DNA of 64,000 nt from Physella acuta (taxonomy: Eukaryota > Mollusca > Gastropoda > Physidae). Under the pieces are notes generated by a model that saw only the letters and a list, made by a program, of their open reading frames with translations, had not been told where the DNA came from and searched no databases. The position numbers and the translations under genes are program-made. The stretch lies in assembly GCF_028476545.1 (NCBI RefSeq), contig NW_026731952.1, positions 186,001 to 250,000 on the forward strand. Reading direction: 5' to 3'. Below are positions 1-57,030 of this stretch, in pieces. The first letter of the stretch is position 1, and each line of letters begins with the position of its first letter.

Positions 1-320
1 AAGGACTTTATTTAAAGCAAATTTTAATTTAATACTTGTATTACCATATTAAATTTAATTTTTTTTTAAATTTTGTGCGTAAGTTTAAAATATTTACGTT
101 CTTCTGTTTTATTACTAATTGAATTAACCTCACTGCAGCTACTATTTGTATTTATCTTAAAGCATTAAACATGAGTATTTTAAAAACTGGCCATTGGAGA
201 TGTTTGAATTAGTTTCTTAAAACTTAGTCTAGCTGCTGTGTAGGCCTTAGAAGACACAGCTGACTTGTAATCATGTGACCTTCACCTTGAGGTTATGAAA
301 AAAAAATGTTTCTTTTTCAG

Positions 321-335
321 GGACAAACCTTGCAG
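321..335 (+). CDS. possible 15-nt microexon
   Basis: A T-rich tract ending in TTTTTCAG is followed by 15 bases (GGACAAACCTTGCAG, reading GQTLQ) and then a GTAGAA donor-like sequence. Both splice signals are good and the length is a multiple of three, so inclusion would not shift the frame. There is no homology support for these five residues; the call rests on splice-site quality alone and may be chance. Confidence 0.2.
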
Positions 336-1610
336 GTAGAATTTAATTTTTTTTTAGAAGTTTCTCATTTGATATTTTTTTGAGTGTTGTAAAAATGGTG
401 TCACATTTGATACTTGCTTGTAAAAATTGTTTCAGAGTCTTTAGTTGCCTAAAGGGCTTTACAGATTTGACATACACAGCAATTTTATGCTATTGATAAA
501 GGTTTCTATATTTGAAATGGGTTTTAAAAGTCAAGAATGATTAAAATCTCAGTAAGATTTCAGAATAATGTTGGAGCAGGTGTAAAACTAGTAGCCTCCC
601 CTGCCAATAATAAAGTGTGTTCAATTTACAAAACATCTCTAGTGGGAAGTGCTTATTTTTGTCAATGGTAGAAGAAAAAAAACATGCTTTTTTTTTTTTT
701 GGTAATGGTATTTTATATTTAGCTTTTATGTATAGGCAAACCTATTTTTAGAATTTTTAAGCAGAAGTTTGACTGATTTTATGCAATGCTAGTTGCTTAT
801 TTCATCCACCATTGAGGGGAATAAGCACTACTGATTTCTTGAAGGGGTGACAAGTTATCCCTCCCTGGACTTCAAAAACAGAAGATTATTATGTATTTAA
901 CCTTAGTATAGGAAATCAAATGGAAAAATTTCCCTTGTCAAAGAAGATTAAAAGAAAATTAATTTTCCGACAATATATATGTTTAAATTCAAATTATTAA
1001 GAAATGTTGGCAAAGCTGGTTCTTATCAACTATATAGGCTTATAATTTGTTCTTTTCTAAAAAAAATTGAACATTTTTAAAGTAAACTACTGTATTTGTG
1101 TTAAAATTGTAAAAAAATCACTGCATGCTAAATTTTATTGATATATAGTTGAATACTACTCTCATTCACTATTTATGTATTTTACTCGTAGTGGATTGTC
1201 AAATCACCCTTTTATTTATGCTGGATACTAGCTTGCATGAATTGCTTGAGCAAAGCCACATGTAACTGAAAATATTTTTTTAATAAAACATGTTTCAATA
1301 CAAATTTTTATCAATGTATTGAAATTAAGGAAATTAAATGCTTTTTCTTTTAAAATCTATGCACCACTATTTAAAAATCCATAATGAAAAGTGTGGATCA
1401 TTATATTATGTAATTAATACCCTTACTATATTTATTTAAAAAAGGATGTATTATTTATTATATTAAAAGGAAATTATTAAAAATTATTTATGGAATAGAA
1501 TCACATTACTAAAATAAATTGCACACCAAATTATAGCAAACAATGGTGTATATAATTAATACTTAATTTAAACCTTTTTTTATACATTTACTCAAGTCAA
1601 TTATTTGGTC

Positions 1611-1730
1611 ACATTTGTCATAAGACCTTGACTTACTTGTCAACTTTGAAAGAAATCAGTTTGTTATTAGTGTTGACATTTGGCTTGCCAGTTCTGACTC
1701 ATGACAGACACAATAAGACAAAAGAACGAG
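1611..1730 (+). repeat. dispersed repeat, copy A
   Basis: This stretch shares an ordered set of blocks with the last 110 bases of the window: CTTGAC, TTTGAAAGAAATC, GCTTGCCAGTT and a CCATGAC/TCATGAC block. The two copies lie 62 kb apart in the same orientation. The family could be a SINE or DNA transposon remnant; I cannot name it. Confidence 0.5.
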
Positions 1731-2159
1731 GAATCAGGTTAAATATTAGCTTTTAAAAATTTGAGTTTGCTTTGTTTGCACAATTTATTTGAATATATCA
1801 AAATGCATGGTTGTTGTTGGCACCATATATTTCTTCTAATTAGAACTAATCATTGTCTGTAGAACTAAATCTATCTATCAACTATCTATGTATCAACTAT
1901 CTGTGTATCAGCTATCTGTGTATCAACTATCTGTGTTTTTTCTTACTCTGGTGTAGCTTTTTTTTCTAAGGGGTTGAAGGTACACTTTTTTGCATGAAAC
2001 TTTTTACAATTATTAATTTTCAGTGTCTTAAAATAATTGTTATAAAAAATAATAAAAAAAACATTATACAAGCTAATTTTAATTGTCTTGTGTTAAAGTG
2101 TTAAAATAATCTCTCAAAACTGAACAATGTATTGATGATTGTGTGAAATTTGAATAAAA

Positions 2160-2489
2160 ACATGATGTTTTGTAGGATGCGCTGATAAAAATGTGATGTT
2201 TTGTAGGATGCGCTGATAAAAATGTGATGTATTGTAGGATGCGCTGATAAAAATGTGATGTTTTGTAGGATGCGCTGATAAAAATGTGATGTTTTGTAGG
2301 ATGCGCTGATAAAAATGTGATGTTTTGTAGGATGCGCTGATAAAAATGTGATGTTTTGTAGGATGCGCTGATAAAAATGTGATGTTTTGTAGGATGCGCT
2401 GATAAAAATGTGATGTTTTGTAGGATGCGCTGATAAAAATGTGATGTTTTGTAGGATGCGCTGATAAAAATGTGATGTTTTGTAGGATG
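2160..2489 (+). repeat. 31-bp minisatellite that repeats a splice acceptor
   Basis: About 11 nearly identical 31-bp units, each containing TTTTGTAGGATGCG. The last unit runs straight into the lipase-like exon at 2486, so its TTTTGTAG is the real acceptor and GATGCG is the start of the exon. The earlier units are copies of the intron/exon junction. The unit length is not a multiple of three and the unit carries TGA/TAA in the exon frame, so use of an upstream copy would truncate the protein. Confidence 0.9.
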
Positions 2490-2583
2490 CGTTGCGTGTG
2501 GCTGAACACCAGCTACAGGAGATGGGGAAGACTGAATGGCCACTTCATCCAGCTGGTCAGATCTTACACATCAGAGAAACTAG
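2486..2583 (+). CDS. DAGLB: diacylglycerol lipase-like, penultimate exon
   Basis: Reads DALRVAEHQLQEMGKTEW, then PLHPAGQILHI. The PL-P-G-ILH block matches the PLYPPGRILHL stretch that precedes the C-terminus of sn1-specific diacylglycerol lipases (DAGL alpha/beta), membrane enzymes that release 2-arachidonoylglycerol from diacylglycerol. The exon is 32 codons plus AG, with acceptor TTTTGTAG and donor GTTAGT. It is joined in phase to the exon at 3666. The catalytic Ser/Asp/His region lies upstream of the window. The family call rests on remembered homology over about 75 residues in the two exons together. Confidence 0.7.
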
Positions 2584-3665
2584 GTTAGTAGGTCGAGCAC
2601 ATGGTGTCTGGTTCTTGTTTGTAATGAGTGGTAGGCATTGGTCATTGATGAAGGATGCAACAATGTCATGTGGTAGACATTGGTCATTGATGAAGGATGT
2701 AACAATGTCATGTGGTAGACATTGGTCATTGATGAAGGATGTAACAATGTCATGTGGTAGGCATTGGTCATTGATGAAGGATGTAACAATGTCATGTGGT
2801 AGGCATTGGTCATTGATGAAGGATGTAACGTCATGTGGTAGGCATTGGTCATTGATGAAAGATGTAACAATGTCATGTGGTAGGCATTGGTCATTGATGA
2901 AGGATGTAACGTCATGTGGTAGGCATTGGTCATTGATGAAGGATGCAACGTCATGTGGTAGGCATTGGTCATTGATGAAGGATGCAACGTCATGTGGTAG
3001 GCATTGGTCATTGATGAAGGATGTAACGTCATGTGGTAGGCATTGGTCATTGAATGATGTAACAATGTCATCTGGAACTCTATAACCAACAAAACAGTCC
3101 AGTTGATAGAGATCTTTATATGCAATATAACTTACATAGTAATCCATAGGACAGTAGGGCTTCAGCTAAAAGTAGCCACATAGCTAATCTATCCTATCCT
3201 TGTATACTGTCTATCAAAACATATCACAGTTCCCAAGTTCCTACACTACTTAACATATTCAAATTGTACGTAGCCTACACAAGTTTTTTTTACCAAATTA
3301 TACTGACTGAATCTGTTATTTTACGGTTGTCATTAAGTAAACAAAGGGAAATCACTCTAATGCATAATCTGCTTGAGTTAAGGTCATCAAAATTAAAAAA
3401 TGTCAATGAAACAAATTGGTAATAATTGGTAATAACATACACACATTTCTGAACGTTGACATACTTTTAAATCTGCTTCTCAAGATGATAATTTGGATGG
3501 TAATAGAACTGTAATTTTGATATGAGTTGCACGTTATGACTGTGATGTTGGTATAAAGGGTATTTTATGTCTGTGATGTTGATATAAGGGGTACTTTATG
3601 CCTGTGATGTTGATTAGAAATCTTTTATAACAGTTAAATACTAACATTGACTTTTGTCATTGCAG
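2584..3665 (+). repeat. intron with 39-42-bp minisatellite
   Basis: Last intron of the lipase-like gene. From about 2629 to 3055 it holds about 11 copies of a 39- or 42-bp unit (GTAGGCATTGGTCATTGATG core), the two lengths differing by a CAA insertion. Both lengths are multiples of three, so long open frames appear on both strands; they are a by-product of the repeat and not genes. Nothing else is recognised in the remaining 600 bases. Confidence 0.85.
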
Positions 3666-3864
3666 TAGAAAACATGAGTATGATGCAGTCTGGTCCCGGC
3701 CGGAGTGTTTTGATAAAATCATCATCAGCAAGAAAATGGTGACTGACCATATGCCCAACACTGTGTCTAGGGTGTTGGACGAACTAGCTGACAGGCAGTA
3801 CGTGCCCCTGACACAGCTCACGTCTGCTCACCTGCAGGCAAGCCAGGAACACCTGCTCACCTGA
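3666..3864 (+). CDS. DAGLB: diacylglycerol lipase-like, C-terminal exon
   Basis: After acceptor TTGCAG the frame reads RKHEYDAVWSRPECFDK, then IIISKKMVTDHMPNTV, and ends at TGA 3862-3864. The pattern W-x(4)-F-x-(K/E)-I-(L/I)-I-x(3)-M-x-(T/Q)-DHMPD is the conserved tail of the DAGL catalytic domain. Here the final D of DHMPD is N. The protein ends about 35 residues after DHMPN, similar to the short C-terminus of DAGL beta and unlike the long tail of DAGL alpha. An internal CAG|GCAAGC could serve as a rare GC donor in phase 0. The gene converges on SMURF, which is on the other strand. Confidence 0.72.
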
Positions 3865-6800
3865 TGACACACCTGGCGACACACCTATTGAGTTGATGAC
3901 ACATATACTCACATACCAGCTGCAGAAAGATTTCCTATGTATTTTTATTATGATTTAAAATGTTCTCTTAAGAAAGATGTTATGATTACATTTAATGTAC
4001 TTCTAAGAACATATTCCAACTATGCAAACTTTGTTTCCAGAACTCAATGAAGTTCATGCAATATAATAATTGTTTCAGTCCACACGAATTCATATCAAAT
4101 GCACTGTTGAGAACGTAAACTGATTTGTTTTATTAATGCAGTTAGTCCCTTCTGAACTCTTCAAAACAGAAAAAAATCAAAGAATATTTTTATTTCATTA
4201 CTTCAATAGATTATCAGGTTTGGAAGGGGAACTTTACTTTACTACTTTACATTATTTCAATGTATTTACTGGTATGTATTTCATTTAGAGCTCATTAAAT
4301 ATTAATAATTTGTTATCTATGTTCAAAAACATAATTTGGCTAAGTATTGTTTCTTTTTAAAAATAATGTATATGTTAAAATGACATGGCTTGTCCATTTT
4401 ATATTGTTATGAACAAAATGTATTTCTTCTGAATCTACTTAGATTATTTTTTTTCATGTTGTCTTATCCTTAAATAACTTAACCAATCATTTTGTTTCAA
4501 TGTAAAAATCTTTCAATCTTTTTTTCAATGGGTCTTTTTATTGGGTTTTTATTTGATATTTTTTACTGTGATTTATCTGGGTCTGCTTTTTAAAAAAAAA
4601 TTTGCCTCAATTTTTAAAAGAAAGCTCACATGCTATTCAAATAATTGACATAATGAATAACATGTATTCATAAATGTTGCAGTCTGACCCATATGTAAAG
4701 AAATATTTTTAATCGACTTCTTAATTATAATCACAGAAGCATTAACATTGTGATAGGTAATTTGTTGCAGTTTCTAGCAGTAAGGAACTGTTATTTTAAG
4801 TCAATACGCAAAGCAATTTTTTTAGTCATCAAATGACAATAAATGGGTTAAACTTGAAGGGGTGATAAAATGTTTTTTTTTAAATTGTCTGCATTGTTCT
4901 TAAAACAAATGTGATCATATAGCCTACTTGGTTCTGTTTATTTAGTAGTTTCATACAAATTGAATGTGTTCTAGGTAACCAAATATTTGAAAATAGTGAA
5001 AACTTTTTTTTGTAGCCACTTGGTAAAAAAAAGTAACCTTTCAAAGAGTTCTATTTGTGTGACCTCGGCAAATGATGGTACAGTGTGTTCAGTTCTATAC
5101 CCAAAAATAACAGACTTGTAGTCTCAAATAAAAAAGAAATTCATTTTTTATTAAATAAAAAATTTACTTATTATGTTTTTTGCTTTAATGTAAATTTATT
5201 TTTTAAAAGTGCAAGGCCTCTCAGATGTAGAAATAGAAAGTTGAGTTGATGATTAGGTCACTCTCAGCTAACCTGGTCATTTGCCATTAAATATCCCAGT
5301 GGTTTTATAACCAGATGCTAGTAATGGACATACATCTGACATATCAAGGATACCCACATCTGCAATAGAAACCAAATACTCAATTTAGTTAATTCAACTT
5401 TTTTTTTGTTATTAATCTGTTAGTTCAAGGCTAGTCTTCATGCAACTAGGATGTAAATTTTGAAAAAATAGTTCACCTGATGACAGCAAGATTTACTGGC
5501 AAAATGCTTTTCACAAAATTCTGTCATATTTACTTCTTTCTTCCGCTATGAGTGTTTATTATATTTATTGGACACTTAGTAGGTAGTCCAACTCTTTCCT
5601 AACATGAATCAGGTACCCAACAAAGGCATAGCACTGACCACACTATAAGCCGAGGTCATTAAAACTATTCATCTAGAACTAATTATAATAGTTATTTGTA
5701 CTTAATGAAGTTTGTTTATATTTTTAAAGATCTATAGTTTATTTTTTTTTAACAAAATATTTTTTAAATACAAATGTTATCAAAAGCCTTAAGATACACA
5801 CACAAGACTTGCCAACATAGCTGTACAAATTTCATCTCTAAATTATTTGAAATAACAAACTGCATCTTGTAAACTACAATCAAACTTCATTGCCATTATT
5901 TTATTGTATATTAATTTGTTGTATATTAATTTGTTATACACCTTTCATTTTAATAGTTGTTGTCAATCCGTTTTATCATGTGATAACTATTGTTCTTTTT
6001 AAAAAATTTGCAGCTCCCTTTTTTTAAACCTAAAATCTTCAAGCTTCCATTCATGTATGTTGTTGTTTGGGTCTTGACCCAGATGTTGGATCATGAAAAT
6101 GTAAACCATTCTATGCAGCAAGGATATGAAACAAATTTTTCCCCAATCATTGTTCTGTCATGCCTTGGATGTCTGTTATTATACAGGGTGCCCTAAATTT
6201 AGAAATACTTTTGGTACATTCTCTCTTTAGTGGAAAGTTTGATGTCTTTCAACATTTTAATTACATTTGTAAACCAAGGCTTTTACTTACTAAATCCCTT
6301 AATTTATATTTAATGTCATGTACAATTTTAAACCACATTTCTTTCTAGCTTTAAAGGCTGTGTCAGTCAAGATGACATTTAAGGTTTTTTTTTATAATAT
6401 ATCTGAAAATAAATACTGAATCATTTTCATTTATCTGTGTTGAAAGAAGTTTAGTTGTTGTACAAGCTTTATTCTACATGAGAAATCAATTATCAAAAAT
6501 TACAACATTCACAATTTATCATGTAAGGGGAGACAAATTTTACATTAATTTGTAAAAATAAAAGAATCTGCCACAGTGTCTGAAATTATCAATTGACCTT
6601 GTCAAATACTTTGGGAGAAAATGTACACAGATCATCTTACACAATGAATAGTTTGTATAAAAGTTGAGAGGATTGCCAATCAGCACTCATGGAGTTGATC
6701 AGCCAATGAACAAACATTTTACATTCATGCAACATGCAAATCAGGAAAAATTAACTTTGCTTCCATCAATACATAAACCTAACAAAAAAAATTGGCTCGT

Positions 6801-8034
6801 ACAATTCAATAAAAAACACATGGCCATACAACCATCACAAAAATAAGCCGGTAAAATCAGTTTGGAAACCGTGAAAAAATTAGCTGAACTCTATATCTTT
6901 CCCAGAATTCCACGTCACTATATTGCTAATTACAATAAAAAAAAAACTATTGCAATATGCATTAAAGTAAATAATGAATTAATCAATCTTTATAGAAATT
7001 GATGTCTTCGCTGAATAATTAAATTATAAATTAATAAAACTGAAAAATGTAAGGTGATTTAAAAATACAACAAATAGATGAAATAAGAAAATGTTATGCT
7101 AAAAGAATAAATTATGTCTGAATACAATAATACATCATCCCAGGATTCACATATATTAATTAGAAAAATATTATGGATTTTTTAAAACTATATAACACAT
7201 CTGTGTGATGATGGAGGATGACAAGTGGGGGTGAGCTAGAATATAAACGCAGGTCTTTGGCAAACAAACGCAGGTCTGTTGCTAACAAACGCAGGTCTTT
7301 GGCAAACAAACACAAGTTTTTTTCACTAGTATGTAAATCTTAGTCTACATAATATACTAGTATTAAAAAACAAGACTTTAATAGCATGTCTGTAAGCTGG
7401 GCTGCCCTCTATAACAGTCATATTTTTATAGAAATGATGGAAGTATTTTGGAAAATAGGGTCCCAACAAAAAACCTGCAGGCCAAATCTCTGAATGAAGA
7501 GATGACACATTTTAAACTGCTGTAACAGAAACACACGGTTAAAAACTGTGAATAGAAAAATATTGAAACAATTGTAAACATTGCGAATTTGCTAAAAATA
7601 AAATTTTGAGGTGAAATGGATCTCCAATGACTAAGGCACCATTACATTATATAAAGAGCCAAAAATTACTTTGAACATTTTCTGCTTACATTAGCATTAA
7701 TTGTTTACAAAAAAATAATTTGCAATAATGAGGTGAAGATAAGTGATAGTCATTTTTATCTCCATGTAAACATTTGGTATTACCCTGTCACTACATCATG
7801 CTGATGAAGGCCTTAGGTAGGAACATCTAGTTACATTGCTACATACAGGTTTTTAAAAAAATCATGGCTGTGGAAAACATTACACTATCTTTTAACAATA
7901 TTAAACTTTCAACTTTAATAGCTAAAAACTACAGTGTGATGGTTTAGGCAGGTGAAGTAGATTAGACCTGTCTAAATCCATGGCACTTTTAGAGAATTTT
8001 AAGGCCAGTGCAGAGAACAGCCAATGTCTAGATT
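3865..8034. other. 3'UTR and intergenic DNA, no gene seen
   Basis: AT-rich DNA after the lipase-like stop codon. AATAAA-type signals on the + strand occur near 4839 and 5126 and could end its transcript. Open frames of 60-80 codons here lack good starts, splice signals or recognisable domains. A short direct repeat (AAACGCAGGTCT) lies at about 7245-7315. Confidence 0.5.
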
Positions 8035-8470
8035 TAGGGACTTCCTAAAATGTCAAGGTCATCCACTAGACTTAAGCGTATCCTGAAAACTCATGGTCAT
8101 CCGCTAGACCAGGGGTCTCCAAACTTTTCAGTCCGAGGGCCGCATTAACTATCAAATTTCAGTTCGGGGGCCAGTTTCTTCCAGGCATGTATTTGATTTT
8201 TCTGGGCAAAGTTCCTCAGCCATCACCAACAAACGATTTTTCCTTGGACAAAAAGATCTCAGCGGGCCGGATGAGAGGACTTCGCGGGCCGCATTCGGCC
8301 CGCGGGCCGTAGTTTGGAGACCCCTGCGCTAGACCAAGGGACATCCTAAAAACTCATGGTCTCTGCTAGACCTAGGGATATCCTAAAAACTCATGGTCAT
8401 CCGCTAGACCTAGGGATATCCTAAAAACTCATGGTCTCTGCTAGACCTAGGGACATCCTAGAAACCCACC
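8035..8470 (+). repeat. degenerate tandem repeat interrupted by a MITE
   Basis: Units built on CATGGTCATCCGCTAGACC and TAGGGATATCCTAAAAACTC occur about six times. A 217-bp hAT-type element has landed in one unit, so the array is older than that insertion. Confidence 0.75.
8110..8326. mobile_element. hAT-type MITE
   Basis: Perfect 16-bp terminal inverted repeats, CAGGGGTCTCCAAACT at the left and AGTTTGGAGACCCCTG at the right. They are flanked by the identical 8-bp duplication CGCTAGAC (8102-8109 and 8327-8334). An 8-bp duplication and CAGGGG termini are standard for non-autonomous hAT elements. The interior is GC-rich (GGGCCGC motifs), 217 bp in all, with no coding capacity. The intact TIRs and duplication indicate a fairly recent insertion. 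Confidence 0.93.
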
Positions 8471-9630
8471 ATCATCTGCAGCCAAATTCAATCAGCAGTG
8501 GAAGTTACCTGCAGTCAGTCAACCGTGGCATGTCTTAGATTAGACACATCAAATAAATACATCCTCTGGGTGCCATCTAATAAACTAAGAACTTTTATTT
8601 TAAATTATAAAAGTGTGCCCACCAAAATCTGTTCACCTTACACATGTGTTAGTAACACGTTTAGAAAACCAGGTGTTGTAACACACATAGACCTTACAGG
8701 TGTGTTCAACATTTACAAATATACACAGGTCTAGTTACTATCATTCATTTAATCAGAAAATAATACCATCTACACTGTCCGTTTCAAAGACAAGGTGACC
8801 TAATTATCAGTACTTGGACAAATAATAAACTATAAATAGATTATCACTTGCCTTTAGATTTTTACAATTTTTGACTTTCTGTCTCAAAAACTATAATTTG
8901 ATAGTTGACCTAATTTTTAATATAAACCCTTCTGTCTATCTCACACATAAGAGCCTTGGATTATTATAGAATACTTTTTAAAACCATGGTTATATAAAAA
9001 GGTGGATCCACAGAAATTTTTACAAACCAAAATGACAGGAAAAATATCTTTAGTATCAGCTGAGTAATCAAATCCAGGTCAACAAAAATATACACAGGAA
9101 CCGCAATGCTGTTTTCTTGAAGGCCAAGGGAGAGAAGAAGATTGGCATCACAGCACTTGTTTCACACAACACACAAGCAAAGCTAACTCCGCACTTGAGA
9201 TTGTTGCTGCAGACTCCAAAGTTTTTCACAGAAATTTTTTCAAATCCAAACTCTATTTTTTAAACCACAAACTGTTCCAAACAGGAAATATTTCCTATTT
9301 TAATTCAGTTTTCAAACCATGTTTACAATTTTTATCAGGTTTATAATTTAAATAATATACACTCAAATGAAAACAGTCAAGTTTTTTTTACTGCTAGTAA
9401 ATGAGTTTCCAGCCTGTAGGAAAATCAGCAGGTCATGACCTGTCCTTGAACTTGGTTGAGCCAGAAACCAGCTGAGTATTTGACCCTCTGTCAGGAATCT
9501 TTCTATAAATAGTAGTGAGCATTTTATAGAGATGTCACAGAAATGTCATGTGTCATCAGTGTGGACTGACATAAGGTAGGTGATGGGTGCAGGTAGCATC
9601 ATGCTAGTGACGACACTTTTTGTGTTTCAG
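8471..9630. other. probable SMURF 3'UTR / intergenic DNA
   Basis: Lies downstream of the SMURF stop codon on the minus strand. TTTATT at about 8593-8598 gives an AATAAA on the minus strand and could be a polyadenylation signal, which would make a 3'UTR of about 1.2 kb. No recognisable gene. Confidence 0.4.
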
Positions 9631-9741
9631 CAAGCAAACACAGAACTTGAGAAACTGACAAGCCAATGTGGCAACGATGCTCTTGTCAACAGACTTCTGA
9701 AATATTCATTCACTTCAGGAATTGTCTATACGTCCAGCTAG
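9631..9741 (+). CDS. candidate terminal coding exon, unidentified
   Basis: A strong acceptor (TTTTTGTGTTTCAG) is followed by 36 open codons (QANTELEKLTSQCGNDALVN, then RLLKYSFTSGIVYTSS) and TAG. The composition is protein-like and richer in G/C than the surroundings. The exon begins in phase 0. It would fit the phase-0 GC donor inside the lipase-like last exon (3837), giving an alternative C-terminus, or it may belong to a gene whose other exons I could not find. It lies 75 bases from the SMURF stop on the opposite strand, so it probably overlaps the SMURF 3'UTR in antisense. I do not recognise the peptide. Confidence 0.4.
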   Translation, partial: QANTELEKLTSQCGNDALVNRLLKYSFTSGIVYTSS

Positions 9742-9812
9742 TCCACCCAGGTCACATGACCAGCCAGGTCACATGACCAGCCAGGTCACATGACCAGCAG
9801 GTCACATGATCA
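9742..9812 (+). repeat. short tandem repeat of near-palindromes
   Basis: Four copies of a 17-18-bp unit, CCAGGTCACATGACCAG. GGTCA and TGACC are complementary, so each copy can fold. It lies directly after the SMURF stop codon, at the beginning of its 3'UTR. Confidence 0.8.
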
Positions 9813-9816
9813 GCTT

Positions 9817-56249
<46,433 letters not shown>

Positions 56250-56379
56250 CTGGGAAAAAAAGAAAGAATAAACCGGGAGTGATCTCCCCTAAACTTTCTC
56301 GAATATTCTAATATAACACTACGGGGGATGGCAACTCGGGATATAGACTTCTAGACATGATTTTTAATCCATTTTAAAT

Positions 56380-57030
56380 ACTCAAATTTTTAAAAATAGA
56401 ATATAATCTCGTAGAAAAAAGAAATGCACACCAAGTGAACGCTAAATAAAGATGTGCATAATAGTGCGCAATATTATTAGTACTTTATAAATTTACATGC
56501 GTTTTTGAGAAATCGGAAGTAGCGTAAATAAGTACTTCCGATAAACGGAAATTTCTCAAAATTTGACAGAAGGTAGAGAATTAGATCTTCTACTTACATA
56601 TCAAATGTCATTTATCTATCTGAAATAGAACTCAAGTTATAGGCTTTTGAAAAATTCAAAGTAGAAAAAGTACCACTTCCGGTTATCGGAAATCGCTCAA
56701 AAGTTGATACGGATCTACGATTTTGATAAAATACTTATATATGAAATTTCATCAACCTAGCTGTAACGGTACTCAAGTTATCGTGTTTACACACGGACAC
56801 ACACACGGACAGAATTGGATAATCCAGTTTTTCCAACTCCATTACGCATAAAACGCCAAAAATTTTATATATCTGAGTTTATAATTTTTGCCCGATTAAA
56901 ATAAGTCTTCTATATCCCTGATGTGATGAAGGACTGAGGAGTAAAACGGTGAAAACTGTCCAAATTTAATGTGATTTTTGTGCACGATTACAAGACTTTC
57001 TCTATACTTCGTATATACGAGAAAGTAAAA
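56380..57030. mobile_element. probable dispersed repeat, unclassified
   Basis: A 650-base AT-rich stretch with internally similar blocks: CGGAAATTTCTCAAAATTTG against CGGAAATCGCTCAAAAGTTG, and AACTCAAGTTAT against TACTCAAGTTATC. It has a CACACGGACACACACACGGA motif and ends near CTCTATACTTCGTATATACG. Sequences of this style are common interspersed repeats in invertebrates. No clear TIRs or duplication, so the class is uncertain. Confidence 0.4.

Larger units (their letters stand above)
1..2158. other. AT-rich intron (probably of the DAGL-like gene)
   Basis: No convincing coding exon is visible. The stretch is rich in A/T and homopolymers and lies upstream of the acceptor at 2485, so it is probably intron of the + strand lipase-like gene. 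A possible 15-base microexon is at 321-335 and a dispersed repeat is at about 1611-1730. Confidence 0.6.

Noticed and set aside
2160-3055. Direct-repeat arrays considered as CRISPR
   Set aside because: Units are contiguous with no unique spacers, and the DNA is eukaryotic.
9072-9350. Long + strand open stretch (EPQCCFLEGQG...) after a CAG
   Set aside because: No start codon, no downstream donor that fits, AT-rich and unlike any protein I know; probably SMURF 3'UTR.
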